Positions 49,820 to 58,668 of a stretch of 64,000 nucleotides of DNA are shown here, in pieces. The DNA is from an uncultured Siphonobacter sp. (lineage in GTDB: Bacteria; Bacteroidota; Bacteroidia; Cytophagales; Spirosomataceae). The notes under the pieces are model-generated. The model did not search any database. It saw nothing but the letters and a program-made list of their open reading frames with translations, and was not told the origin of the DNA. Where the stretch lies: the NCBI GenBank assembly GCA_913775095.1, contig CAJYIW010000024.1, positions 248,001 to 312,000 on the forward strand, read 5' to 3'. Every line of letters begins with the position of its first letter. The first letter of the stretch is position 1. A program made the translations under genes and the position numbers.

Positions 49820-52654
49820 ATGAGAACCCTTTACCGTCTATTTGTATTACTGGCCTTTATCATGTGTGGTCTTGCTCACTCGGCCTGGGCAACGCACGTG
49901 CGGGCCGGTGAAATTACTTCCCGCCGTACGTCCGCTAATTCCCTCACGTACGAGTTAACCTTAACTATTTATTGCGACTGGGAAAGGGGTCAGGATGCTA
50001 CCGTTGGTACGGCTGGCTCCGGCGTTAATTTCTGTTTTGGAGATGGCACTCCCGTTCAGAACGCTCCCCTGTTTACGCAGGGTCTACCTAATGGAGGTAT
50101 TGTGGACGTAGGAAACGGCACCCGCCGACTCATTTTCAAAACCATTCACACCTTTAATGCCCCTAATACTTATACCGTCTCCGTAGGGATTGATAACCGG
50201 AATGCGGGGACGATTAATATTACCAATAATCTTTCGGATCGGTATCCTTTCTACGTTGAGTCCACACTCGCCATTAACTCTTTTCTGGGTCTGAACAGCA
50301 CGCCTGTCATGCTGAACCCTCCGGTGGACTTCAATGCCTGCGTGGGTCAGCGTTACATTCACAATCCTAATGCAGTAGATGCCGACGGAGACAGCTTAGC
50401 CTACCGCGTGACCCAGAACAAATCGGCCAACGTAGGAGAATCCTGCCGCGGCTTTGTTATTCCCAGTATCGTTTATCCGCATTTGGTACCGGGCTGTAAT
50501 GCCCAGAACGAAGCGGGTACCGGAGCAGCTACCTATTCCATTAACGCCACTACGGGTGATTTAATCTGGGATGCTCCCCGGTGCGTGGGACAATATAACC
50601 TGGCTTTTATTATCGAAGAATGGCGGAATGGCGTAAAAATCGGTGAAATCACCCGGGATATGCAGATTACCGTTCGGGATTGTCAGAATAAGCGTCCGAC
50701 CATCGAAGTTCCGGAAGAAATCTGCGTGGAAGCGGGCAAGCCCGTTAACTTCACGGTTCGTGCTACCGATCCTGATAATAACCGCGTGGTGATCTCCTCA
50801 ACGGGTCCTGTGTATCAGCAGAATCCTGCTCTCATCGCGGCTCCCTTTGCTACATTCGCCGTTCCTTCGGCCAGTCAGGCTTCTCCCGGTACGGGCACCT
50901 TTAGCTGGCAAACCAGCTGCGACCACATCCGGGGTTTGCCTTACGAAGTCTTATTTAAAGTAGCCGATCAGCCAGGGTCCGTACAGCCTTATCTGGTGGA
51001 TAGTAAAACCGTCAAGATTCGGGTGGTAGCTCCCGCTCCTACCAATCTACAGGCGGTGGCCAATGGTAACAGCTATAACCTAACCTGGAACAGCTACCCC
51101 TGCCAGCTTCCCGGTGCTCAGATCGTCATTTACCGAAAAGTGGGATGCAGTAACCTCACGCCTAACCTCTGTAGCCCCGGAGCCCCTCCGGGATATACTG
51201 AAGTCGCCCGCGTTCCGGTTACACAAACCTCTTATACGGACAACTCGTCGACTTTGCGTCCTAACACCACGTACAGTTACCGAATCGGCGTTTCGTTTCC
51301 CGGAGCTAATAACCTGACTCGTTTCAGCAGTACGTTCTCGAACGAATCCTGCCAGGCATTACCGAAACAGGCCTTATACATCACCAACGTAACGGTGGAT
51401 CAGACCAGCACCACTACTGGTCAGATTACCGTGAAGTGGACACGTCCCGAAGTGGCAGGCGTCCGTGAATACCGTGTGTTCCGGGCTACGGGTTTGAATG
51501 GAACCAACTTCTCAGAGGTTCGCAGAATTCAGACCAACCTTTCCGCTCCTAAAACAAACGATACCATATACGTGGATCAAAACCTGAATACGGAGGCGAA
51601 TGCCTATCGGTATCGGGTTGACTTATACACGACGGCGGGGGTGCGTTCGGATTCTTCTCAGGCGGCCAGCAGTGTACGCCTCAGTGGTACGGGTCAGTCC
51701 CGCTCGGTTCAGCTCAGCTGGCAGGCTAATGTTCCCTGGAGCAATAACAATCAGACGCACCGCATTTATAGAGAAGGAAGAAACGGTGTGTTTAACCTCA
51801 TTCAGCAGGTGGCCGTGACTTCCGGTCCTTATACCTATACCGATAACGGCCGGGATAATGTGACTTCGGATGGGGATATCAGCACCACACTTTCGGCGGA
51901 TTCTGCGTATTGCTATCGCGTAGAAACGGTGGGCAGTTACAATGACAATGCCATTCATCCGGGTTTGTTGTATAATTTCTCTCAACGGATCTGCGTTACG
52001 CCTACGGATACGACCCGCCCCTGCCCGCCCACGCTCTCGCTCGATCAGCTGGACTGCTCGGCTTACGTGCAGGGAGCCTGTGAATCGGGACCTTATACCA
52101 ACCGCCTGACCTGGACTGACGGTACTGGTACGAACGGACAAGTTTGCGATCCGAATATTGTCTCTTATAATATCTACTACAAACGTTACGGTGATACGGG
52201 CGATTTCGAAAAGGTTGGCGAAACCCGATCCCCCGTCCGGTCCTTTATCCACGATAAATTACCCAGCTACGCGGGATGTTATTACGTAACGGCCGTGAAC
52301 CGATTCGGCATTGAGTCTCTGCCGAGCAATACGGCATGTAAAGACAACTGTCCGGATTATTCACTGCCCAACGTCATCACGCCAAACAACGACGGTAAGA
52401 ACGATACCTTTGAGCCCATTCGCTGCCCCCGGTTTGTGAAAGAAGTTCGTTTCCGGGTATTCAATCGCTGGGGCGTAAAAGTGTACGAAGGAAATGACAA
52501 CCCGCTGATTCAGTGGGATGGCCGCAGCAATTCCGGTAAAGAACTTTCCGTCGGAACGTACTATTACGAAGCTCTGATTACCTACGAACGTCTGAATAAA
52601 GCGGACGAAGACCGTCCGGTTGTTCTGAAAAGCTGGGTTCAGATTATGCGTTAA
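49820..52654 (+). CDS. T9SS type B sorting (CHU_C) secreted protein with fibronectin type III domains
   Basis: 944 residues with signal peptide (up to AHSAWA). N-terminal THVRAGEITSRR is common in gliding-motility-associated large proteins. Middle part: PKD/Ig-like strands (TYTVSVGIDNRN; VEAGKPVNFTVRATDPDNN), then several FN3-like repeats (APTNLQAVANGNSYNLTWNSY; YITNVTVDQTSTTTGQITVKW; SRSVQLSWQANVPW). C-terminal PNVITPNNDGKNDTF with FNRWGVKVYEGN and WDG is the CHU_C domain that directs Type IX secretion. It would be exported to the surface or medium. Many Cys pairs suggest disulfides. Single gene with its own promoter and terminator. Confidence 0.93.
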   Translation: MRTLYRLFVLLAFIMCGLAHSAWATHVRAGEITSRRTSANSLTYELTLTIYCDWERGQDATVGTAGSGVNFCFGDGTPVQNAPLFTQGLPNGGIVDVGNGTRRLIFKTIHTFNAPNTYTVSVGIDNRNAGTINITNNLSDRYPFYVESTLAINSFLGLNSTPVMLNPPVDFNACVGQRYIHNPNAVDADGDSLAYRVTQNKSANVGESCRGFVIPSIVYPHLVPGCNAQNEAGTGAATYSINATTGDLIWDAPRCVGQYNLAFIIEEWRNGVKIGEITRDMQITVRDCQNKRPTIEVPEEICVEAGKPVNFTVRATDPDNNRVVISSTGPVYQQNPALIAAPFATFAVPSASQASPGTGTFSWQTSCDHIRGLPYEVLFKVADQPGSVQPYLVDSKTVKIRVVAPAPTNLQAVANGNSYNLTWNSYPCQLPGAQIVIYRKVGCSNLTPNLCSPGAPPGYTEVARVPVTQTSYTDNSSTLRPNTTYSYRIGVSFPGANNLTRFSSTFSNESCQALPKQALYITNVTVDQTSTTTGQITVKWTRPEVAGVREYRVFRATGLNGTNFSEVRRIQTNLSAPKTNDTIYVDQNLNTEANAYRYRVDLYTTAGVRSDSSQAASSVRLSGTGQSRSVQLSWQANVPWSNNNQTHRIYREGRNGVFNLIQQVAVTSGPYTYTDNGRDNVTSDGDISTTLSADSAYCYRVETVGSYNDNAIHPGLLYNFSQRICVTPTDTTRPCPPTLSLDQLDCSAYVQGACESGPYTNRLTWTDGTGTNGQVCDPNIVSYNIYYKRYGDTGDFEKVGETRSPVRSFIHDKLPSYAGCYYVTAVNRFGIESLPSNTACKDNCPDYSLPNVITPNNDGKNDTFEPIRCPRFVKEVRFRVFNRWGVKVYEGNDNPLIQWDGRSNSGKELSVGTYYYEALITYERLNKADEDRPVVLKSWVQIMR

Positions 52655-52674
52655 TGACAGACTTCTCTTATCAG

Positions 52675-52705
52675 AAAAGGAACTGCTCCGGCGGTTCCTT
52701 TTTTT
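52675..52705 (+). terminator. rho-independent terminator of the T9SS type B protein gene
   Basis: AAAAGGAAC pairs with GTTCCTTTT around TGCTCCGGCG, with a run of seven T. Confidence 0.9.
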
Positions 52706-52759
52706 GTTAACGAACTATTCTTCTGAAGGGAATGTCTATTCTCAAAACTCTGCCCGACG

Positions 52760-53146
52760 ATGACGGTGATTCTTTTTGACGGCGTTTGTAACTTTTGTAA
52801 TTCTACTATCAATTACGTCCTTGATCACGATGGCGGCCGTCACCAGTTTGCCTCCTTACAGTCGGCCTTTGGCCAGCAGCTATTACTAAAACACCATCGC
52901 TCGCCAAACGATTTTGATACTGTGCTCCTGTACGAAGAAGGTCGTCTGTACGAAAAATCAGACGCCGTCCTGCGGATTGCCCGTCACGTGAAGGGCTGGC
53001 AATGGCTGTGGTTTTTCCGCTTCCTGCCGCTTTTTATTCGAAATGGCATCTATCAGGTGATGGCTCGAAACCGCTACTCCTGGTTCGGTAAACGCGAAAG
53101 CTGCCGACTTCCCAGCCCCGAAGAACGCTGCCGTTTTGTTGAATAA
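52760..53146 (+). CDS. DCC-family thiol-disulfide oxidoreductase (DUF393)
   Basis: 128 residues. The N-terminal DGVCNFCN gives the family DxxCxxC motif, followed by a C-terminal RNRYSWFGKRESCRLP with a further Cys. The proteins are thought to be thiol-disulfide oxidoreductases, though substrates are unknown. It overlaps the region that provides the fabD promoter (the -33 TTTG lies in its last codons). Confidence 0.9.
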   Translation: MTVILFDGVCNFCNSTINYVLDHDGGRHQFASLQSAFGQQLLLKHHRSPNDFDTVLLYEEGRLYEKSDAVLRIARHVKGWQWLWFFRFLPLFIRNGIYQVMARNRYSWFGKRESCRLPSPEERCRFVE

Positions 53147-53167
53147 GCCCAGTTCCTCCTATTTTTG
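53135..53167 (+). promoter_or_regulatory. promoter of fabD
   Basis: TTTG (53135-53138), 21 bp, TATTTTTG (53160-53167): a good match to the Bacteroidota promoter. The -33 box is inside the upstream coding sequence. It shows that the in-frame ATG at 53136 is not the fabD start. Confidence 0.72.
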
Positions 53168-53189
53168 CGTTCAGAACAAACTTGTCAGT

Positions 53190-54080
53190 ATGAAAGCTTA
53201 CGTTTTCCCGGGTCAGGGATCGCAATTTTCGGGAATGGGGAAAGACCTCTATGAATCTTCTGAAGAAGCCCGTATCTTATTCGAAAAAGCAAACGATATT
53301 TTAGGTTTCCGCATAACGGATATCATGTTCAGTGGTACCGATGAGGAATTGAAGCAAACGAAAGTAACCCAACCGGCCATCTTCCTGCATTCGGTTATTC
53401 TGGCGTCCATTACACCGGATTTAAACCCTGATATGGTGGCGGGACACTCGCTGGGCGAATTCTCTGCTCTGGTTACTGCGGGCGTATTATCTTTCGAAGA
53501 TGGCGTTTCGCTGGTTTCCAAACGAGCTCTGGCCATGCAGAAAGCCTGCGAAAAGACGGCATCCTCAACGATGGCCGCCGTTTTAAGCTCGCTCCCCGAT
53601 GAACAGGTAGCGGGTATTTGTGAGCAGGTGATGCAGGAAACGGGTGAAATTGTAGTAGCGGCTAACTACAATTGCCCTGGTCAGCTGGTTATTTCCGGTT
53701 CTCAGGAAGGCGTTCGTCTGGCCGGAGAAAAACTGAAGGAAGCCGGAGCCAAACGAGTCTTACCTCTGCCCGTGGGAGGTGCCTTCCACTCGCCGATTAT
53801 GGAACCCGCCCGTGAGGAATTGGCTGCCGCCATTGAGGTGACTCCTTTCCACACCGCAAAATTCCCCATTTATCAAAACGTAAATGCTCGACCCGCTACT
53901 CAGATTGACGCCATCAAAGCGAACCTGATTGCCCAATTAACAGCTCCGGTTCGATGGACGCAATCGGTTCAGGCGATGCGGGCGGATGGGGCTACCCTAT
54001 TTGTCGAATGCGGCCCGGGCAAAGTTTTGCAGGGTTTGGTGAAAAAAATCGACGCTACTGCGGAAACCGCTGGCGTATAA
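53190..54080 (+). CDS. fabD: malonyl-CoA-[acyl-carrier-protein] transacylase
   Basis: 296 residues from MKAYVFPGQGSQFSGMG. An upstream in-frame Met at 53136 is rejected because the promoter lies after it. Catalytic Ser in AGHSLGEFSALV, active His in GGAFHSPIM, glutamine of the FPGQGSQ oxyanion region, and NYNCPGQLVISG. It loads malonyl groups onto ACP for fatty-acid synthesis. Cytoplasmic; no other fab gene is adjacent. Confidence 0.96.
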   Translation: MKAYVFPGQGSQFSGMGKDLYESSEEARILFEKANDILGFRITDIMFSGTDEELKQTKVTQPAIFLHSVILASITPDLNPDMVAGHSLGEFSALVTAGVLSFEDGVSLVSKRALAMQKACEKTASSTMAAVLSSLPDEQVAGICEQVMQETGEIVVAANYNCPGQLVISGSQEGVRLAGEKLKEAGAKRVLPLPVGGAFHSPIMEPAREELAAAIEVTPFHTAKFPIYQNVNARPATQIDAIKANLIAQLTAPVRWTQSVQAMRADGATLFVECGPGKVLQGLVKKIDATAETAGV

Positions 54081-54162
54081 AAAATTTCAAATGAAAATAT
54101 CTTCGTATTCAGTGAGTTATCTGAAATGATGATTTGAATAAGAAATTATTTTCAGTAAGGAC

Positions 54163-54194
54163 TTGACAAGGGTAAAAAAATGCCCTTATCTTTG
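54163..54194 (+). promoter_or_regulatory. promoter of the tRNA-Gln gene
   Basis: TTG (54163-54165), 21 bp, TATCTTTG (54187-54194): an excellent Bacteroidota promoter. The transcript would start near 54201, 11 bp before the tRNA. Confidence 0.85.
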
Positions 54195-54211
54195 CACCAC
54201 CAAAACGGAAT

Positions 54212-54282
54212 TGACCGATGGTGTAATGGTAACACAGGAGATTTTGGTTCTCTTATTCAGGGTTCGAATCCTTGTCGGTCAA
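54212..54282 (+). tRNA. tRNA-Gln (anticodon TTG)
   Basis: Acceptor TGACCGA pairs with TCGGTCA; D stem GTGT/ACAC; anticodon stem GGAGA/TCTCT with loop TTTTGGT giving anticodon TTG; T stem CAGGG/CCTTG with loop TTCGAAT. The 3' CCA is not encoded. A promoter precedes it and a strong terminator follows at 54289-54322. Confidence 0.96.
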
Positions 54283-54288
54283 CACCAG

Positions 54289-54322
54289 AAAAGCCCCTCA
54301 GATTATTTCTGAGGGGCTTTTC
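54289..54322 (+). terminator. rho-independent terminator of tRNA-Gln
   Basis: AAAAGCCCCTCAGA pairs with TCTGAGGGGCTTTT around TTATT. Confidence 0.93.
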
Positions 54323-54410
54323 ATTGTTATTCTTCTTATTCCAGTTTTGGTTTTAGTCACAAAATGATATTGTTAAACGGAATTTTTTTCCTGATTTTTG
54401 AAAACTTCCG

Positions 54411-54454
54411 TTTAACAGAAAAGCCCTTCCAGATGGAAGAGCTTTTCTGTTAAA
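54411..54454. terminator. long hairpin, probable terminator of the small minus-strand gene
   Basis: TTTAACAGAAAAGC-C-CTTCC pairs with GGAAG-A-GCTTTTCTGTTAAA around AGAT, one mismatch in a 20-bp stem. It lies 42 bp beyond the stop of the small gene at 54496. Confidence 0.75.
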
Positions 54455-54495
54455 CTTTTCTGTATGCTCCGGAAATTAATCCGGAGTAGTACCTC

Positions 54496-54633
54496 TTATC
54501 TGGTTACCCGTGGCGTAGTCGATACGGGTTTGAGACGAGGAGTCGTTTCTTTCCGGAGATACTTGTTCCAGCTATAAATCAGGGCACCGGAGAGGGCTAC
54601 TACAACCCCTGCGGTTACGGGTAAGATTTTCAT
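54496..54633 (-). CDS. small membrane protein (45 residues)
   Basis: A 45-codon reading frame from ATG 54633 to TAA: it starts MKILPVTAGVVVALSG, has one hydrophobic helix (residues 4-20), and a basic threonine/proline-rich tail (YLRKETTPRLKPV). It is bounded by a terminator hairpin at 54411-54454 and, upstream, by the 103-bp gap after the Nudix gene, so it appears to be a real single-gene unit. A TGGCACG sequence near 54710 on the minus strand resembles a sigma-54 -24 box but lacks a proper -12. Function unknown. Confidence 0.6.
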   Translation of the reverse strand: MKILPVTAGVVVALSGALIYSWNKYLRKETTPRLKPVSTTPRVTR

Positions 54634-54736
54634 GACTATTTGTTTTAAAGGGTGAAGCAACGTCCTGAAACGTTGTTGATTGATACACTCTCTAAAATTC
54701 GCGTGCCAAAATTCCCTTGTGCCTTTTTATATCAAA

Positions 54737-55177
54737 CTATCCAAACCATTGCTGACTGATCTTTCCCAGGTAGGGTGAAGTTCTGAGGCCATTTACCAGT
54801 TCCAGCAGTTCAGTTCCTACATTGGGATAAAGATTTAATCCGGAAATTTCCCGCAGCGGCTTCCAGACCACTTCCTGAGCGGTGGTTTCAGCAGGGTTTA
54901 TAATTGGGATGCCTCCTACGAGCGTACCGGCAAAAACGCAGTGCAGGACGCCCTGCTTCAGTTGAGGCAAGAGTACTTCGCCCATTACCAGTAAGCCCTG
55001 CACTTCCGTTTCAATGCCCAGTTCTTCCCTTAACTCCCGAACAAGCGTCTGAGGCATCGTTTCACCGGGATCCGGATTTCCACCGGGTAACTGGAAAACA
55101 TCTTCATTTCCGTATCGGTAACGGGTTAACAACACGTGTTCATTTTCAACGATCACAATCGCAGGACGTACTTTCAT
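54737..55177 (-). CDS. Nudix hydrolase
   Basis: 146 residues. The Nudix box GGNPDPGETMPQTLVRELREELGIE follows the G-x5-E-x7-REUxEExGU pattern exactly. Such enzymes hydrolyse nucleoside diphosphates linked to other groups (X). The substrate cannot be told. It stands alone; downstream on the same strand is the small membrane protein gene. Confidence 0.92.
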   Translation of the reverse strand: MKVRPAIVIVENEHVLLTRYRYGNEDVFQLPGGNPDPGETMPQTLVRELREELGIETEVQGLLVMGEVLLPQLKQGVLHCVFAGTLVGGIPIINPAETTAQEVVWKPLREISGLNLYPNVGTELLELVNGLRTSPYLGKISQQWFG

Positions 55178-55438
55178 TTTACTGTTTTATAAGGGCAGGG
55201 ACTGAACCGCATCCGTTCTTTTCAGTCCTCATTAAATACCTGAACCTATTTTCAATAGTCTAAAGTAATAAACCTTTTGGCTTAAAATCCGATTTTCCTA
55301 CTAACGAACCTAAGCCCACGGCAGATTCGGCAAAAAATCCTGTGATTTTCCGTAAACTTGTATCCCAATAGAAGCCCTTTTATTCGTTACTAGCTCATCC
55401 GGCTGTCCGATTCATGCTTCAACACGCTTATACATTCT

Positions 55439-56254
55439 ATGGCCATTTACATTAATACCCGCTCCCGAAAAGACCTGATTACGCACATCTTGCTGGTGAT
55501 TGGTATTGTACTGATTTTATTCCTCGGATTCTTTTTTGTCTACCTGCCCTGGTCTACGAATCACGGGCAGAGCATTACCGTTCCTGATTTGCGTAAGGCT
55601 AATCTGGAAGACGTTAAAAACACGCTCAACGAACGAAAGCTCGACTACATCGTTTCAGACTGTACGTTTGTCCCCGGGGTGCCCCCTTTTACGGTTCTTT
55701 CCCAATATCCTTTCCCTAATTCGCTGGTCAAGGAAGGCCGCAATATTTACCTCACCGTCACCATGGCGACGGCTCCCATGATCCGGATGCCGGATCTGGT
55801 TTCGTCCAATACCAGTCTACGCAGTGCCTTGTCCCTCCTTCGCAGCGAAGGTTTGCAGGAAGGGAATATTCGTTACATTCCTGACATTGCCGAAAATGCC
55901 GTTCTGGAGCAACGCTACAATGGTCAGAAGATCGAACCCGGCACGCTGATTCCGAAAGGCTCTAAAATTGAACTGGTGGTGGGCAATGGCATTGGTAATA
56001 CGGAACTTGATGTGCCCAACCTGATCGGTATTTCGCTGGATGAAGCCGAACTCATCATTAAAGGATCTGACCTTCGGGTAGGAACAGTACTCTACAAAGA
56101 CGTTCCGGGAGCGGCTCGGGGTACGGTAGTAGAACAGCGTCCGGCACCCGGCATTGGTGGAAAAATTCACGTGGGTGAAATTATTGACCTCTGGATTGCG
56201 GGTAAGCCCGATATGGACACGGGTGAAGGCCCTACGGCCCCTGAAAATCCCTAG
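55439..56254 (+). CDS. PASTA-domain membrane protein
   Basis: 271 residues. Short cytoplasmic start, one membrane helix at about 15-36 (ITHILLVIGIVLILFLGFFFVYL), then three PASTA domains (about 45-115, 116-183 and 190-255) with VPDLRKANLEDVKNTL, MPDLVSSNTSLRSALSLL and VPNLIGISLDEAELII. PASTA domains bind peptidoglycan or its fragments; here no kinase or transpeptidase domain is attached. The next gene begins 43 bp after its stop. A near-match TAAACTTG box lies upstream. Confidence 0.9.
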   Translation: MAIYINTRSRKDLITHILLVIGIVLILFLGFFFVYLPWSTNHGQSITVPDLRKANLEDVKNTLNERKLDYIVSDCTFVPGVPPFTVLSQYPFPNSLVKEGRNIYLTVTMATAPMIRMPDLVSSNTSLRSALSLLRSEGLQEGNIRYIPDIAENAVLEQRYNGQKIEPGTLIPKGSKIELVVGNGIGNTELDVPNLIGISLDEAELIIKGSDLRVGTVLYKDVPGAARGTVVEQRPAPGIGGKIHVGEIIDLWIAGKPDMDTGEGPTAPENP

Positions 56255-56297
56255 TTTTACCTCTGGCTCTGCCTCGACCCGGCAGTACATTTACTCT

Positions 56298-58139
56298 ATG
56301 CGGATTTTACTGAAAGTAAGCTGTTTTATACTGCTTCTGCCGGGCTTTTTCTACGGCGGCAGCACGCTGGCTCAAACCCCGTTTGAGGTAGTACCCCTGA
56401 CGAAAACTCAGGAAATTCCCCGCAGTTCCGGAGCCCGGACGCAGGCCCTTATGCTGCCCTTTTTCGATGATTTTTCAATCACCCGAACCGGCATTCCGGA
56501 TCCGGCTTTGTGGATGCCGGGAGGGGGAACCGTGGTGAACAACACCATGACTACGACCCACCCCTCCCTGAACATCGTTACGTTTGATGGCACCCGACGT
56601 GATGGCATTCCTTATGATTTTCGCAACCAGTATGCTCAGGGCGAGGTGGACTCCCTAACTTCGCAGCCCATCAGTCTGGCTGCGTTTTCTCCCCGGGATT
56701 CCCTTTACCTCAGTTTTCAATGGTTAAGCAAGGGCCTGGGTGATCAGCCCGATTCCAATGATTCCCTGCGGGTGCAGTTTCTGAGCAATACCAATCAATG
56801 GCAAACGGTGTGGGTGGTCAGCGGCGGAGTGCGAAGGGATGACTTTTCCATGGCCATGATTCCCGTTAAAAACGCCCGTCATTTTCACGCGGGCTTTCAG
56901 TTCCGGATTCAGGCATTCGGGCGTAAGTCGGGTCCGTATGACATGTGGCACGTGGACTACGTCTATCTGAATCGCGGCAGGTTAAACCAGGATCGATACA
57001 TCAAGGATGTTTCCATTCGCCGTTCCATCAGTTCGTATCTGAAGTATTACCGGGCCATGCCCCTGGCTCACTACCTGATCAATCCAGCGGCCGAAACAGC
57101 CGATACTATTTCCACGGACATCACCAATCTTTTCGATAATAACAATTTTACTACCTTACGTTTCCGGGCTCAGGAGATGACGACGAATCAGCCGATTCAG
57201 AATTATACCCAAACCATTTCGGAAAACATTCCTCAGTTGCAGTCCCAGGAAAAATTCGTTCGGCCCATGCCCCTGCCGGCTTTTGCCGGCAAAAAGGCAG
57301 TCGTCCGAACTACCTTTGATATTCTCACGACTGATGACCAGAATCCCAGTATTTCCGGCGTAGACTTACGCCGGAATGATACCCTTTCTTCCACAACCGA
57401 ACTCGCCGATTATTTCGCCTATGATGACGGTACAGCGGAATACATCGCTCGACTCAATCAGAAATTCGGATACGTTGCCGTACGGTTTGTTCTAAGGAAA
57501 AACGATGTGGTCTCGGGTATTCGCATTCAGCCCGTTCGCTACGATAAGGATATTTCCTCCCAGTCGGTGGCCGTTTATATCTTCGACAATCAGCGGGATA
57601 TTCCCGGAAGAACTCTTGCCCGGCAATCTTTCGTCATTAACTATCCTTCAAGTCCTAACGGGTTTATTGACATGAAATTTCAATATCCACCCGCCGTACG
57701 AGACACGTTCTGGGTGGCTTACCAGCAACTTTCGGATGATGCACTAGGCGTAGGCCTTGATAAAAACAGCAGTAAATTTTCTGATCAGATTTATTTCAAC
57801 CTGGGGAATGCCTGGGTTAAAAATACCGGTCTGGAAGGGACGCTGATGATTCGGCCGGTGATGGGGGGCGAGGCCAGCGAACTGGTTACCGGCGTTGAGG
57901 AGATTCGCGAAGATCAGTTAACGATTTACCCTAACCCTACTTCCGGGCTCATCCGGTGGAATCTGAATTCATTCCGTTCGATCGAAGTGCTGGACGTTTC
58001 CGGTCGGAAATTATGGTCAAATCCCAACGCACCGGATGCTTCAGCCGATCTTTCCGGCCTTCGCAAAGGTCTTTACCTGATTCGTTTATCGAACGGCCGC
58101 CAGTCATTCGTAAAAAAATTAGTGCTTGAAAATCAGTAG
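56298..58139 (+). CDS. T9SS type A sorting-domain secreted protein
   Basis: 613 residues from ATG 56298 (MRILLKVSCFILLLPGFFYGGSTLAQ, a signal peptide). An upstream in-frame Met at 56154 lies inside the PASTA gene and is rejected. The middle is a jelly-roll-like beta-rich domain with no recognised family (FFDDFSITRTGIPDPALW; WHVDYVYLNRGRL). The C-terminal 75 residues, from LTIYPNPTSGLIRW to RQSFVKKLVLENQ, form a Por secretion (T9SS type A) tail. It would be secreted and perhaps surface-attached. Possibly co-transcribed with the PASTA gene. Confidence 0.9.
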   Translation: MRILLKVSCFILLLPGFFYGGSTLAQTPFEVVPLTKTQEIPRSSGARTQALMLPFFDDFSITRTGIPDPALWMPGGGTVVNNTMTTTHPSLNIVTFDGTRRDGIPYDFRNQYAQGEVDSLTSQPISLAAFSPRDSLYLSFQWLSKGLGDQPDSNDSLRVQFLSNTNQWQTVWVVSGGVRRDDFSMAMIPVKNARHFHAGFQFRIQAFGRKSGPYDMWHVDYVYLNRGRLNQDRYIKDVSIRRSISSYLKYYRAMPLAHYLINPAAETADTISTDITNLFDNNNFTTLRFRAQEMTTNQPIQNYTQTISENIPQLQSQEKFVRPMPLPAFAGKKAVVRTTFDILTTDDQNPSISGVDLRRNDTLSSTTELADYFAYDDGTAEYIARLNQKFGYVAVRFVLRKNDVVSGIRIQPVRYDKDISSQSVAVYIFDNQRDIPGRTLARQSFVINYPSSPNGFIDMKFQYPPAVRDTFWVAYQQLSDDALGVGLDKNSSKFSDQIYFNLGNAWVKNTGLEGTLMIRPVMGGEASELVTGVEEIREDQLTIYPNPTSGLIRWNLNSFRSIEVLDVSGRKLWSNPNAPDASADLSGLRKGLYLIRLSNGRQSFVKKLVLENQ

Positions 58140-58299
58140 TATTGATGATACTTCACTACTCAGACTAAAGCTTTCGCCCGGTAATTTCTGCTTTATCAAA
58201 CATTTTGCTTGCTTTGCACTTTATACCTCTCACAGCTGTTTTGAATTTGGATCAGCCTTTTGACCGCTGATCTGATTCAACCATTAACTGACGAACAAC

Positions 58300-58599
58300 A
58301 TGGATATTTCAGTGCAGGAGCTCAAGGAACGTCTTGACAAAGGAGAAAAAATCAATCTCATCGACGTCCGCAATCCCGACGAATACGAAGAGCAAAACTT
58401 AGGTGGCCAGCTCATTCCACTGGGCGATTTACCCGATCATCTGAATGAGCTTGAGCCTTTGAAAAATGAAGAAATCATTATTCATTGCCGTTCCGGGGCC
58501 CGTTCCGGCCGTGCTCAGCAGTTTCTGGAAAGCCAGGGCTTTACTAACGTTCGTAACGTATTAGGTGGTATTCTGGCCTATAACGAACTTGAATCATAA
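58300..58599 (+). CDS. rhodanese-like domain protein
   Basis: 99 residues, a single rhodanese domain. INLIDVRNPDEYEEQNLGG and the active loop IIHCRSGARSGRA, with catalytic Cys of HCRSGARS, are typical. The length fits GlpE/PspE-like sulfur carriers. Followed 20 bp later by a terminator hairpin, then a second rhodanese gene. Confidence 0.92.
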   Translation: MDISVQELKERLDKGEKINLIDVRNPDEYEEQNLGGQLIPLGDLPDHLNELEPLKNEEIIIHCRSGARSGRAQQFLESQGFTNVRNVLGGILAYNELES

Positions 58600-58619
58600 G
58601 TCATTCTACATGAACACCC

Positions 58620-58653
58620 AAACACCTCTTTAGGAATGACTAAAGAGGTGTTT
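58620..58653 (+). terminator. terminator hairpin between the two rhodanese genes
   Basis: AAACACCTCTTTAG pairs perfectly with CTAAAGAGGTGTTT around GAATGA, followed by CCTTTC. An in-frame ATG of the second gene (58636) lies in the loop, so this ATG is unlikely to be the start. Confidence 0.8.
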
Positions 58654-58668
58654 CCTTTCACTAATCCT

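Noticed and set aside
51623-52252. 209-residue minus-strand frame opposite the T9SS type B gene
   Set aside because: Shadow frame with arginine-rich composition and no promoter or domain.
53136-53189. ATG 53136 as start of fabD
   Set aside because: The promoter (-7 box 53160-53167) lies downstream of it, and the family begins with MKAYVFPGQGSQ-like sequence at 53190.
54163-54282. Possible tRNA attachment (att) site for an integrative element at tRNA-Gln
   Set aside because: No integrase gene or duplicated tRNA 3' end was found nearby.
54695-54716. TGGCACG (minus strand) as a sigma-54 promoter of the small membrane protein gene
   Set aside because: The -24 box is good, but ten bases after GG there is TT and no GA/GC, so the -12 element is missing; kept only as a remark.
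56154-56297. ATG 56154 as start of the T9SS type A protein
   Set aside because: It lies within the PASTA gene and would destroy the signal peptide; ATG 56298 starts a clean signal peptide.
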